From: Streptococcus constellatus subsp. constellatus
GTDB lineage: Bacteria; Bacillota; Bacilli; Lactobacillales; Streptococcaceae
Assembly (NCBI RefSeq): GCF_023167545.1
Contig: NZ_AP014647.1
Location: 1,302,001-1,366,000 of the forward strand
Length of the DNA stretch: 64,000 bases
Direction of reading: 5' to 3'
In this document: piece after piece, positions 46,876 through 56,443 of the stretch
Numbering within the stretch: the first letter of the stretch is position 1
Layout: each line of letters opens with the position of its first letter
The notes under the pieces: generated by a model
The model's input: the letters and a program-made list of their open reading frames with translations, nothing else
What the model was told of the DNA's origin: nothing
The model's database searches: none
Position numbers and translations under genes: made by a program

Positions 46876-47789
46876 AAAAAGACGAAGACACTACACCCCC
46901 AAAATGAGACATAAGAAAACCACTTCTGTTGAAATCTAGGAAACTAGAGACAGGAGTAGTTTATTATGCTCAAAAAAGCCTATTCAGTGGAAACTAAGTT
47001 GGCCTGTATCGAAATGAAGAAGGCAGGTAAGTCTAACAAGGTCATTACGGTAAAGGTTCTGGAGGAGCTATCTGAAGTAGAACAACTACGACTACTTAAG
47101 AAAATCCATGGACTAATCGTTAATCGCAAGAAAGTCTATCGAATTATGAAGGAAAGAGGTTGGCTCTGTCGTGCACGTCCTAAGAAGGTGCCAAATATAG
47201 GTCAGCCTTACTATGTGACAGAGAATAAGCTAGATCGTGATTTCTAAGTAGAAAAACCACTGGAGAAGCTTGTCACAGGCATTACCTACCTCTACTTTGG
47301 GAACTGTAAACTCTACCTATCTTCCGTCATAGATCTCTATAATCGTGAGATGGTAGCTTACACCATTTCAGATTGTCAAGATACTAACTTTGTACTGGAT
47401 ACGCTCAATCAATTGGAATTGCCTAAGGGAGCACTTTTACACAGAGATCAGAGCTCTGTTTACACCTCGAAAGCTTATTACCAAGCTTGCACAGAAAAAG
47501 GCATCACCCGCTATATGTCCCGTAAGGGAACACCAGCAGATCATGCCTGTATCGAATGGTTTCATTCTGTTCTCAAGTCTGAAACCTTCTATCTCCATAA
47601 CTGGAGAAACTTAACCAAAGATAGTATAACAGATATTGGCGAAAAATACATCACATTTTATAATGAAAGTAGAATTCAACAGAGATTAAACGACCAATCT
47701 CCCACAGAGTACAGAAGAGCGGCTGCCTAATAGTGTTTTTCTACTGTCCCATTTTCGAGGTGCAGTTCCGAATGTTTATTCGCCTTTTT
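46876..47789 (+). terminator. lacD terminator split by IS copy 2
   Basis: AAAAAGACGAA (46876-46886) and TTCGCCTTTTT (47779-47789) are complementary bar one pair and lie on the two sides of the IS, as if the element landed in the loop. Confidence 0.5.
46890..47766 (+). mobile_element. IS3-family (IS150-type) element, defective copy 2
   Basis: About 0.88 kb, same orientation and nearly identical to copy 1. Inverted ends: ACTACACCCCCAAAATGAGAC at the left against ACTGCACCTCGAAAATGGGAC from the right. A further deletion between short CGACTAC repeats joins orfA (from 46966) directly to the middle of orfB (KKIHGLIVNRKKVYR). The same TAA after ENKLDRDF (47245-47247) is present. The GNCK segment missing from copy 1 is kept here. 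No target duplication is recognisable. Confidence 0.9.
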
Positions 47790-47801
47790 ATTATTATATA
47801 G

Positions 47802-49346
47802 TTATTTATCACCTTTATTCCGAATCACAAAACCTGTTTTCTTCTCACTTGAAGTATTGCGTGGTTTCTTGTGCTCTTTGCGATAGCGTTTTTCTTTGTC
47901 AAAATACTCATTGCGACCGCCCTTTTTGTAATTGCCACGTCTGCTACCACGTTCACGACGATTTCCACCTTTATTATTCCGATTCCCCTTATTGGCACCA
48001 GAAACATATTTAAACGGTAGTGGTTTCTCACGCGCAATTTCCACTTCTGGAAGAGTATCTGGATCTTGCACCGTTAGGCTCAAGATATATAAGGCTAACT
48101 CTTCTGGCGTAAATTCAGCTGCTAGCTTACGAGCATCTTTACCAAATTTCTCAAAATTGCTACGAATGGTCTCATCTGCAAAATCTCGCTCAATCTTTTT
48201 GAGGGCTACTTTTTTCTTAGCTTGAAAGGCTTCTTCTGCAGTTGCTGGCTTCATACCTTTCATGCGTTTCTTGGTCAGATTTTCGATAATCTGCAGATAG
48301 CCCATTTCATTTGGAGCTACGAAAGTGATAGACTGACCTGACTTACCAGCACGACCAGTCCGACCAATCCGGTGAACATAGCTTTCTGGATCCTGCGGAA
48401 TGTCGTAGTTGTAGACATGGGTCACACCAGAAATATCCAATCCACGTGCAGCTACATCTGTTGCAACAAGAACGTCTAGATTGCCATTCTTGAAATCACG
48501 AAGTACACGGAGGCGTTTTCCTTGGTCTAAATCGCCATGAATCCCTTCTGCTCGGAAACCACGAATCTTGAGACCACGAGTCAATTCATCTACTCGGCGT
48601 TTGGTACGCCCAAAAACAATAGAAAGTTCTGGCTGCTCTACATCCATAAGACGTGTCATGGTATCAAATTTTTCATTTTCCTTGACGCGGATATAGTACT
48701 GGTCTACCAGCTCAGTAGTCAGCTCTTTAGCTGCAATTTTCACATGTGTTGGTTCTTTCATAAACTTCACACCAATCTGCTTGATAGCATCCGGCATGGT
48801 TGCTGAAAAGAGAAGGGTCTGACGGTCTTCTGGCACACGGGAAATGATAGACTCAATATCTTCCAAAAAGCCCATGTTAAGCATTTCGTCTGCTTCATCT
48901 AAAATAAGCGTTTCTACATGATTGAGTTTCAACGCCTTACGCTTAATGAGGTCTAATAAACGCCCTGGGGTTCCTACGACAATGTGAGCACCTGATTTCA
49001 AAGCTTTAATTTGCTTTTCAATGCTAGACCCGCCATAAACTGAGCGGACTTTGACACCCTTACTACGACCAAATCTAAAGAGTTCTTCTTGACTCTGTAC
49101 TGCTAATTCACGAGTCGGTGCAATAATCAGTGCCTGAACAGTTGGATCCTCTGTATCAATCTTTTCCAGAGTAGGAAAACCAAACGCAGCTGTTTTTCCA
49201 GTACCAGTCTGGGCTTGTCCAATGACGTCTTTTCCTGCCATAGCCAGCGGAATGGTCTGTTCTTGAATCGGGCTAGCTTCTACAAAACCAGCTTTGTCAA
49301 TTTCTGCTAACAATTCAGCAGACAAATGTAATTCATTAAATTTCAA
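47802..49346 (-). CDS. cshA: DEAD-box ATP-dependent RNA helicase CshA
   Basis: A 514 aa helicase acting in RNA decay and ribosome assembly, notably in the cold. Q motif at the N-terminus (GFVEASPIQEQTIP), Walker A AQTGTGKT near 44-51, PTRELA, TPGR, DEAD in LILDEADEML, SAT, and HRIGRTGR in the second RecA domain. The C-terminal tail is very basic (KGGNRRERGSRRGNYKKGG). The purine run AGAAAGAAGAAAAA precedes the ATG. The 155-base leader has a terminator-like hairpin, see separate entry. Confidence 0.95.
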   Translation of the reverse strand: MKFNELHLSAELLAEIDKAGFVEASPIQEQTIPLAMAGKDVIGQAQTGTGKTAAFGFPTLEKIDTEDPTVQALIIAPTRELAVQSQEELFRFGRSKGVKVRSVYGGSSIEKQIKALKSGAHIVVGTPGRLLDLIKRKALKLNHVETLILDEADEMLNMGFLEDIESIISRVPEDRQTLLFSATMPDAIKQIGVKFMKEPTHVKIAAKELTTELVDQYYIRVKENEKFDTMTRLMDVEQPELSIVFGRTKRRVDELTRGLKIRGFRAEGIHGDLDQGKRLRVLRDFKNGNLDVLVATDVAARGLDISGVTHVYNYDIPQDPESYVHRIGRTGRAGKSGQSITFVAPNEMGYLQIIENLTKKRMKGMKPATAEEAFQAKKKVALKKIERDFADETIRSNFEKFGKDARKLAAEFTPEELALYILSLTVQDPDTLPEVEIAREKPLPFKYVSGANKGNRNNKGGNRRERGSRRGNYKKGGRNEYFDKEKRYRKEHKKPRNTSSEKKTGFVIRNKGDK

Positions 49347-49440
49347 TTTTTTCTTCTTTCTAAAAGGCAGTACGAAGCTACCTTATAAGACATTTTGGCT
49401 CTTCTTTTTATTAAAAATATGGTTTCTCAAATCGGAATAC

Positions 49441-49515
49441 TAAAAAAGCGCCAACTTGGTCGCTAGTTACCATTAAACAGAAAAGCTTTTAGTTTTTGCA
49501 ACCTACTTAGTATAA
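49441..49515 (-). promoter_or_regulatory. cshA promoter and candidate transcription attenuator in the leader
   Basis: Extended -10 TGT-TATACT (TATACT at 49510-49515, minus strand) starts a leader. About 40 bases on, AGCG-A-CCA / TGG-CGCT (49447-49464) forms a stem followed by TTTTTT, i.e. an intrinsic terminator before the gene. Upstream ACTAAAAGC could instead pair with the GCTTTTTTAGT that includes the U tract, giving an antiterminator. Confidence 0.5.
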
Positions 49516-49686
49516 CATAAAGAATAGTAAAAAGATAGAACTGATAGCGTTTTACTTGAAAATTAATTAGAAGTCTAATAGATACTATGATAAAATTAGC
49601 TTCTTCTCTTCTTTATACTTCCTTTAGATATTTAATTATAAAGAAATATTTAAAATGAGAACCATATAAAACAATTTACACTAATC

Positions 49687-49693
49687 ATATAGT
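49687..49693. repeat. Target-site duplication, left
   Basis: ATATAGT, repeated at 50651-50657 on the other side of the IS982-family element. Confidence 0.75.
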
Positions 49694-50650
49694 ACTCACG
49701 TTGCTAGTTGACAAAAAATTCTAAATGGTAGGCTAAAAGAACCTGTTCAATCTCCAATTGCCATTCTGCTAAAGACCTAACAATCGGGTGCTCAATGTCA
49801 AACATTGCATTTAGAACAAAGATTCAAGTTTCAATAGTTCCTCGAATGGCTAGAATTGCAGGAATGTTACGCTCATCAATGCCCTCCATATTTTTACGAA
49901 GCGGCGTCCAAAGATGAATCCCCTTTGCCTCCAAGCGTTCTTTCAACTCTTTACTTAGGTATCCCAAATCTCCTAAAACGCGAGAATAAGGGACACGGTC
50001 TCCAGCAATTCTTCTGCTACCTGAATATCATGGACTGAGGCAAGGGTAACCAGATAATCCAAAATATAGCCCGACTCTGTCACCGCCAAATGCACTCTCA
50101 AACCGTAAGACCACATCTTTTTGGAAGCACAGTAGCCAATGTTGACCACCTTATTCAAGACCTTAATCCGATGATTTCTGACAGGCTGGAAAAGGAGGAT
50201 TGGAAAGCTGTCAATGATGACCAATTCATCAAAATCCAGTTGATTGAAATAGGGGCGAATCAACCGAAGCAGGGGCGTCAGATAACGAGCACGGAGATAA
50301 AAGCGGCTTCTCTCCAGTCCGGTGAATCCGAAGAAATTGCAAATCAATTGGTAAAACCTTCGCTGTGACTTCATTCCAATTTCTGCCTGGAACAGCATTA
50401 AGGTCAAAACAGAAACATCTGAAACCTTGCATTGCTCTACATTCTTACGATGAACCAGCTCATCAGGAGCGATCTTTTGATATAAGTCACATCAGACTTC
50501 ACGAAGCTGTGGCATACTGAGTTGAAGAGGATGACGACTCGGTGTATAATGGAAAGTGTCCATTTGGTTTACCTCTCTGCTTTTTTTCTTCACTTGCAGT
50601 GTACACCAAATGGGCTTTTTTGTGAAGTAAAATCAACTAGCAACAGGGGT
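49694..50650 (-). mobile_element. IS982-family insertion sequence, degenerate
   Basis: 957 bp flanked by a 7-base duplication ATATAGT. Inverted ends share TTGCTAGTTGA. The transposase reads on the minus strand from ATG 50563: MDTFHYTPSRHPLQLSMPQL, a TGA at codon 24, then VIIDSFPILLFQPVRNHRIKV and ASVHDIQVAEELLE, a frameshift, GDLGYLSKELKERLEAKG and LWTPLRKNMEG, then another TGA after RGTIET and the family's FDIEHP end. At least three lesions, so inactive, although the ends still match and the duplication is intact. Confidence 0.88.
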
Positions 50651-50793
50651 ATATAGTATTTTAAAACAAGACTTCTGTAAATTTGACAACTATACTTTGT
50701 GCCTATGTAAACAATATATCATTTCTTTTAAAATTTATCGGGACAAAACTAGAAACGATTATGATTTTGCTTCACTTCCTCATCTAGACAATT

Positions 50794-51701
50794 TTATTGT
50801 TTATTTACAAATCGCTTTAGAAACTGAACAAGAATAATCCAGAGTATAAAACTAATAAGCACAATATAGAGCCAAGCATTCTTATCACTTGACCAAGGCA
50901 GTGGCACATTCATTCCAAAGAATCCTGTAATAACTGCCAATACTGCCAATAAGACTGAAATAATAGTTAATAGAGCTAAATTATCGTTTAGATTGTTGTT
51001 CAAAATATTGTTGTACGAGCCTGACAATTGATTGAGAACTTGAGCAATCAAATCTGTCATAGCGACGAGTTGACGAGCTTCAATCATGACATCATCAAAC
51101 TGCTCTTTTTCAATCTCATCTAAATGGCGATAAATGGCATGGCCTTTAATATGCTCCAAAAGCATGCGGTTCTGCTTGGTAGCAGCAACCAGATAGACCA
51201 TAGAGGTTTCTAAATCAGCTAAAGCAAAGAGATTTTTTTAGTGGTTGTTTGGTGCAAAAGATGATTGATGTTATCTTTTGTTTCGTCCATTTGTTCAATC
51301 ACAGGATAATAAGAATTACACACTAATTCTAAACTAGCAAATAGAAATTTGTAAACTGTAACTGGTTCATGGTGTTCAACATAATTTTTCATCATATCTA
51401 CAACATAAGTATTTTCCTTATTGCTAATGGTAATGAGCCGATCCTGCTGTACCACAAAGGTCATAGGGACTGTTTCATAGTAATTTTTAGCTCTTTTTAA
51501 ATTGAGTACATTGAAAATAAAAACAACTGTTCCTGTCTCACGATTGTAGTCCATGTGGGCGCGTTCATTTTTATCCAGTGCATACTCAATTGTTTCTTCA
51601 TCAATATTGTATTTTGTATAAGAACCTGGGTGTTGACTCAAAATATCTGCATCCAAATTTATCCAGGCCATTCCACTCTGTAATTTCTTTTCGATAAACA
51701 C
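50794..51701 (-). pseudogene. corA: CorA-family divalent cation transporter, one-base frameshift
   Basis: A Mg2+ channel gene of about 302 codons starting GTG at 51701 (AAAGGGG upstream). The N-terminal cytosolic domain reads normally to HQTTTKK, then a seven-A run (51233-51239) shifts the frame; adding one A restores NLFALADLETSMVYLVAA and the rest, including two membrane helices and the selectivity motif GMN (FFGMNVPLP) near the C-terminus. A single homopolymer indel, so sequencing error, slippage-based phase variation or real loss are all possible. Confidence 0.88.
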
Positions 51702-51880
51702 TACTTTCCCCTTTCACTATCAATGGAAAAGGACTGAGAGAAGAAAGCTCAATCCTTAGGAAAATTTAATATATACAATTCAGTAAATTTTTATATCCCG
51801 TAGCAACTAATTTAGCGAGCCGATTTTATTATAACTATGATGCTGCTATACACGGTCTGTAATCAGATAGTTTTGGTACG

Positions 51881-53425
51881 TCACATCTTCTCTTCTAACT
51901 TGACATCCGGATACTTGTCCGCAAACCAGCGAAGAGCAAAGTCATTTTCAAAAAGAAAGACAGGCTGGTCAAAGCGATCTTTAGCTAAGATATTGCGACT
52001 TGAGGACATACGCTCATCCAGGTCATCTGGTGAAATCCACCGAACTGTCTTTTTACCCATTGGGCTCATAACCACTTCAGCATTGTATTCATTTTCCATG
52101 CGATGCTTGAAGACCTCAAACTGGAGCTGACCGACAGCTCCTAGCATATACTTGCCAGTTTGGTAATTGGTATAAAGCTGAATGGCCCCCTCTTGTACCA
52201 GCTGTTCAATCCCCTTATGGAAGGATTTTTGCTTCATGACATTCTTGGCTGCAACCTTCATAAAAATCTCTGGTGTAAAGGTTGGCAAAGGTTCAAATTC
52301 AAACTTGTTCTTGCCCACAGTCAGGGTATCACCAACCTGATAAGTCCCGGTATCGTAAACTCCGATGATATCACCTGCCACAGCATTGGTGACATTTTCC
52401 CGGCTTTCGGCCATAAACTGGGTGACATTAGACAGCTTAGCGGACTTTCCGGTACGAGGCAGGTTGACACTCATACCGCGCTCAAACTCACCAGAAACGA
52501 TACGGACAAAGGCAATACGATCGCGGTGGCGCGGATCCATATTGGCCTGAATTTTAAATACAAAACCTGAAAAGTCTGGGCTGAGCGGCTCGACTACCTC
52601 ACCGTCTGTCTTCTTATGGCCATGTGGTTCCGGAGCAAACTTAAGGAAAGTTTCTAAGAAAGTCTGCACGCCAAAGTTGGTCAAGGCTGAACCGAAGAAA
52701 ACCGGGGTCAATTTACCAGCTAAAATCGCTTCTTCTGAAAATTCATTTCCAGCTTCTTGTAAGAGTTCGATATCCTCCTTGACCTGATCATAGAAAGGAT
52801 TGGAAGCAAAAAGTTTATCCCCATCTTCCAAAGAAGCAAAACGCTCATCGCCTTTGTACAGTTCTAGACGTTCATTATAGAGATCATAGAGACCCTCAAA
52901 ACTTTTTCCCATACCGATTGGCCAGTTCATTGGGTAGCTAGCAATGCCTAGAATTTCTTCCAGTTCTTCCAGTAGATCTAAAGGTTCGCGGCCATCTCGA
53001 TCCAGCTTGTTCATAAAGGTGAAGACTGGGATATTGCGATGTTTGACAACCTCAAAGAGCTTCTTGGTCTGTGCCTCAATACCTTTAGCTGAGTCAATGA
53101 CCATGACCGCTGCATCCACCGCCATCAAGGTTCGATAAGTATCTTCTGAAAAATCCTCATGCCCCGGCGTATCCAGAATATTAACCCGTTTGCCATCGTA
53201 ATCAAACTGCATGACAGAGGACGTCACAGAAATTCCCCGCTGCTTCTCAATATCCATCCAGTCGGACTTGGCAAAGTTTCCAGTCTTTTTCCCCTTGACT
53301 GTCCCAGCCTCACGAATCTCGCCCCCAAAGTAGAGCAGCTGCTCAGTAATGGTCGTCTTCCCTGCGTCCGGGTGGGAAATAATAGCAAAAGTCCGTCGCT
53401 TCTTAATTTCTTCTTGTAAAGTCAT
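51881..53425 (-). CDS. prfC: Peptide chain release factor 3
   Basis: A 514 aa translational GTPase that recycles RF1/RF2 from the ribosome. G1 SHPDAGKTT near 18-26, switch [20 protein letters not shown] (G4) and the RF3-specific C-terminal region ([19 protein letters not shown]) are present. Full length. AAAGAAAGAGAAAAAG precedes the ATG. Apparently monocistronic. Confidence 0.96.
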   Translation of the reverse strand: MTLQEEIKKRRTFAIISHPDAGKTTITEQLLYFGGEIREAGTVKGKKTGNFAKSDWMDIEKQRGISVTSSVMQFDYDGKRVNILDTPGHEDFSEDTYRTLMAVDAAVMVIDSAKGIEAQTKKLFEVVKHRNIPVFTFMNKLDRDGREPLDLLEELEEILGIASYPMNWPIGMGKSFEGLYDLYNERLELYKGDERFASLEDGDKLFASNPFYDQVKEDIELLQEAGNEFSEEAILAGKLTPVFFGSALTNFGVQTFLETFLKFAPEPHGHKKTDGEVVEPLSPDFSGFVFKIQANMDPRHRDRIAFVRIVSGEFERGMSVNLPRTGKSAKLSNVTQFMAESRENVTNAVAGDIIGVYDTGTYQVGDTLTVGKNKFEFEPLPTFTPEIFMKVAAKNVMKQKSFHKGIEQLVQEGAIQLYTNYQTGKYMLGAVGQLQFEVFKHRMENEYNAEVVMSPMGKKTVRWISPDDLDERMSSSRNILAKDRFDQPVFLFENDFALRWFADKYPDVKLEEKM

Positions 53426-53616
53426 CTTTTTCTCTTTCTTTCATTTTAGAATAATCGTGAATGTTAGCATCTACTTTTTATCTTTACATCGGAATCCTTG
53501 ATCCTTTCAACTTATCCATTATAGCGGATTTAGCACTTTTTTTCAATAATCTAGAGAAGATAAAAATCGCCCTCTCGGGCGATTAATTTTATTTTTTTCG
53601 ATAGTCGAGACTTCTA

Positions 53617-53937
53617 TTAAAATCTCACAAGCACACTAGCAAAGAGAAAAATCGCTAAGATAACCATTAACATCAGTAAATAGATTAACCGTTGTTTCCT
53701 CGTTTGAAGTTCTTCTGTTTCTTCTGCTGTCATGGAAAAAACGGCCTTGTTCCGTTTTAATAGGTACAAAATCAATCCTTCTCCTCGTTGACCACCAGTC
53801 GTTAAGAAAGCCCAAAATTTGGGGTGTTTCATCCCGCGAACCGCAGCATCTAATTCAACCAATTTAAATAATTGATAAACAAACAGTCCGTTTGTTACGA
53901 TAAGCAAACCAATCAAGGTCAACAGATACCAAGTCAT
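53617..53937 (-). CDS. Small two-helix membrane protein, unknown function
   Basis: A 106 aa protein with an N-terminal membrane helix (about 4-25) and a C-terminal one (about 84-104), joined by a basic loop with GMKHPKFWAFLTTGGQRGEG. I do not recognise a family. AGGAGG precedes the ATG, and it starts eleven bases after the XRE gene, so the two form an operon. Confidence 0.75.
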   Translation of the reverse strand: MTWYLLTLIGLLIVTNGLFVYQLFKLVELDAAVRGMKHPKFWAFLTTGGQRGEGLILYLLKRNKAVFSMTAEETEELQTRKQRLIYLLMLMVILAIFLFASVLVRF

Positions 53938-53948
53938 GATAAAACCTC

Positions 53949-54356
53949 CTATATTTTGCGAATAATCTGCACCAAGATATACCCACTTGTCCCAGTCACC
54001 AGCGCCACCGCTAACAAGGTCAACAGATAACTCTTAGAGATTGGAGTGACAAAAATGAAGAAAAGGAATAATAAACAAATATTACATATAAAGGCTAGTA
54101 AAATCTTTCGATTACTCTTAACAGTATTAGTGGAATCTTCTAAGTGCTGAATCATATGCTCATATCCTTTCAACAATTCATCCAAACTAACCTGATACAA
54201 ATCACTTAACTGTAAAACATATAAAATATCCGGATAAAATTTTTCTGTTTCCCAATTTGAGATAGTTTGTCTAGATACATTTAATTCTTCTGCGACACTT
54301 TCTTGTGTCAGGCCACATATTTGCCGCGCTTCTTTTAATTTTTTACCAATTTCCAT
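53949..54356 (-). CDS. XRE-family regulator with C-terminal membrane segments
   Basis: A 135 aa protein: HTH TQESVAEELNVSRQTISNWE at about 17-36 with the usual SLDELLKG end near 64, then two hydrophobic stretches (about 85-103 and 110-130), so the DNA-binding domain is probably tethered to the membrane. GGAGAG precedes the ATG. Cotranscribed with the small membrane protein downstream, suggesting a regulator and partner acting on membrane state. Confidence 0.85.
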   Translation of the reverse strand: MEIGKKLKEARQICGLTQESVAEELNVSRQTISNWETEKFYPDILYVLQLSDLYQVSLDELLKGYEHMIQHLEDSTNTVKSNRKILLAFICNICLLFLFFIFVTPISKSYLLTLLAVALVTGTSGYILVQIIRKI

Positions 54357-54491
54357 TATCTCTCTCCTATCTTTCTACTTTTATTTTACTATTTTCTTTC
54401 ATAAAATCTAGCAAAATTTTTTTACATTGCACAAAATAGTGGAAAAAATCCTGCCAAGTAAATTTGACAGGAAAATAAATATTGAGATGTA

Positions 54492-55177
54492 TCAGTTTGA
54501 AATTATTTTTGATTTCTTTTTCCATCGCCTTTTAAATATTTCATCAAGAAGAATTAAGGTGACAGACAGTATGGTTGAAACAACCAAATAATTAAACAAA
54601 ATATTCTCCCCTTTAATAAAAGGTGGGTGTGTCATAAGACCATAGTTGCCACCTGTCAAATGATTAACCCCTACTAAAAATAAATCTAATGCAAAAGTAT
54701 AAAAAAGAATCTGATATTTTTTTAGTGCTTTCTTATCATACGAATTCATCAGATACACAAGGGAATTACCCAGCAAGGCATAATGAGCAATCAAGAAAGA
54801 AAAGCTCGTAATATGCGGAAGAAAATCATAAGGGTCAAAGACCGGATAGCCCAAAGCAAATACCGCACCGCTTACTCCCATTAAAGCAAAATACTGTTTG
54901 ATTCGCCAGTTGTCTGGTAAAAAAACAACAGCAAGCATGGCTAAACGACAATGATAAAGGGGTAAACTATTGGCTAGTGGTAATCGAAAGCCAATATACC
55001 ATGTATAAAGAACAACTAACTGTATAATTTATCCATTTAAACGTTTCTACAATATATGGATTATCATGATTTTTTACAGCAGTATAAATAGACAAAGATA
55101 AATGCAATCATCAAACCATGCCAAAACATCGGTATCAGGGACGGTTCTGTTTTGTGAGTCGTTAAAAAACTATTCAC
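54492..55177 (-). pseudogene. YwaF/TIGR02206-like membrane protein, decayed tandem copy
   Basis: A relic paralogue of the gene at 55184. From a GTG at 55177 it reads NSFLTTHKTEPSLIPMFWHG, shifts frame after VYLYCC, continues as NHDNPYIVETFKWINYT, shifts again to LPLYHCRLAMLAVVFLPD and then stays open to 54492 (FDPYDFLPHITSFSFLIAH, HLTGGNYGLM). The open C-terminal part could look like a 148 aa gene but lacks its N-terminal helices. Confidence 0.8.
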
Positions 55178-55183
55178 TATAAC

Positions 55184-55888
55184 TTAATTTTCCTGTCTGA
55201 CTGTTTCTTCTTGTTCTTGCTTAAGCTGTATTTGTTTAAAGACCAGAGAAATCATCCAAATAGCTAAAATCAGAGGCAATGACACCAACAGATAATTGCT
55301 AATTATCCCATGATCACCTACTAAAGGCGGCTCCTTCAAAAAACCATAATTTCCACCACTCACAAAATTTACAAATAATAACAAGAGATTCATAGCAAAA
55401 CTAATCTCTACAATTCTCCGCAAGTCCAATTGCTTACTATCATAATGATTCATCAAATACGTGAGAGAATTCCCCAAAAGAGCATAGTGACCAATCAGAT
55501 AGGATACTAAGGTAATATGAGGAAAAGTAAATGGATCAAACAAAGGATAAATCAAGGCACAAATAGGCCCAAATACTCCTAAAAGAGCAAAATATTGTTT
55601 ATAAACTGAGGAATCAGGCAGAAACAAAATAGCAAACATCGCCAATCTACAATGATAAAAAGGAAGTGCCTCAGATAGTGGTGACAAAGTGGCGACATAC
55701 CAGCTATAAAGCATTAGAATTTGGAATCCTTGTACAAATTTTAAAATAATTTGATAACGCTTATTTTGATGATATTTTACAGCACTGTACATGATGTAAA
55801 TGATTCCCAAAAACATCATTCCATACCAAAACGGGGTTAATTGTGGTGCCTCTGTTTTATGACTTGTAAAAAATTCTTGTAAATTCAT
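55184..55888 (-). CDS. YwaF/TIGR02206-family integral membrane protein
   Basis: A 234 aa protein with about six to seven membrane helices and the family hallmarks: LPFYHCRLAMF near 75-85, FDPFTFPHITLVSYLIGH, and NFVSGGNYGFL. Function of the family is unknown. The gene lies six bases after DUF1697 and six bases before its decayed copy, so all are in one transcript from murF. Confidence 0.85.
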   Translation of the reverse strand: MNLQEFFTSHKTEAPQLTPFWYGMMFLGIIYIMYSAVKYHQNKRYQIILKFVQGFQILMLYSWYVATLSPLSEALPFYHCRLAMFAILFLPDSSVYKQYFALLGVFGPICALIYPLFDPFTFPHITLVSYLIGHYALLGNSLTYLMNHYDSKQLDLRRIVEISFAMNLLLLFVNFVSGGNYGFLKEPPLVGDHGIISNYLLVSLPLILAIWMISLVFKQIQLKQEQEETVRQEN

Positions 55889-55894
55889 CTCTTA

Positions 55895-56443
55895 CTAATC
55901 CATCCTATTGATTAATTTTTTTATTATAGTTAGTTTTCTCGTTGTGGCAACAGTCCCTAGTTTCTTTTCGAGAAAATTATTATTTAACTTCTTTATTCTA
56001 GCATCTCTTGGTAGATACATATAAAGGCAAGTTTCTCCAACTGCAAATATTTCATCTGTAAAGTTCATTTCTCTCACTTCTGTCAATCGCTCTGTCGAAA
56101 TATGACTGTTTGTAAAAACCAGATGAATCCGTGATGAATCCAATTCCTCAGGGAAAGGATTTTGCAAGATAGCTTTTTCTAAATCCGATTTTTCTTTTAC
56201 AATAATGGCTAAATTTGCGCCGATTTTCTCTAAAATCAATTGATGAATATGTCGAGCCAATTCTTTAGCAGATATACTCGTTTCACAAATCACATTACCT
56301 GATTGAATATAGCTTGAAACATTATCTAAACTAGATGTTTCCAACAATTGAACTAAGTCACTCATCTTAGGAATTCGATTTGGTCCCATAGGCATCACAC
56401 CGCGAAGAAGAGCAAGATACTGCACCTGATGCTTACACCTCAT
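55895..56443 (-). CDS. DUF1697 family protein
   Basis: A 182 aa cytosolic protein with the DUF1697 pattern: YLALLRGV and NRIPKMSDLVQLLE at the start, YIQSGNVICE near 45, and the C-terminal TVATTRKLTIIKKLI (the family's TTRNWNT-like region). The start overlaps the murF 3' end by eleven bases. Role unknown. Confidence 0.87.
   Translation of the reverse strand: MRCKHQVQYLALLRGVMPMGPNRIPKMSDLVQLLETSSLDNVSSYIQSGNVICETSISAKELARHIHQLILEKIGANLAIIVKEKSDLEKAILQNPFPEELDSSRIHLVFTNSHISTERLTEVREMNFTDEIFAVGETCLYMYLPRDARIKKLNNNFLEKKLGTVATTRKLTIIKKLINRMD

Larger units (their letters stand above)
49657..50725. repeat. Small inverted-repeat element (MITE-like), copy B, split by the IS982-family element
   Basis: 49657-49693 and 50651-50725 together reconstruct a sequence that aligns end to end with the inverted copy A at 39192-39299, including the identical core GTAAATTTGACAACTATACT and GTAAAC/GTTTAC near the ends. 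Confidence 0.6.

Noticed and set aside
43835..47766. Active composite transposon carrying lacR-lacD
   Set aside because: Both IS copies are non-functional and no target duplications surround the unit.
54492..54938. Independent 148 aa membrane protein
   Set aside because: Upstream frames contain the missing N-terminal parts in shifted frames, so it is the tail of a decayed gene.
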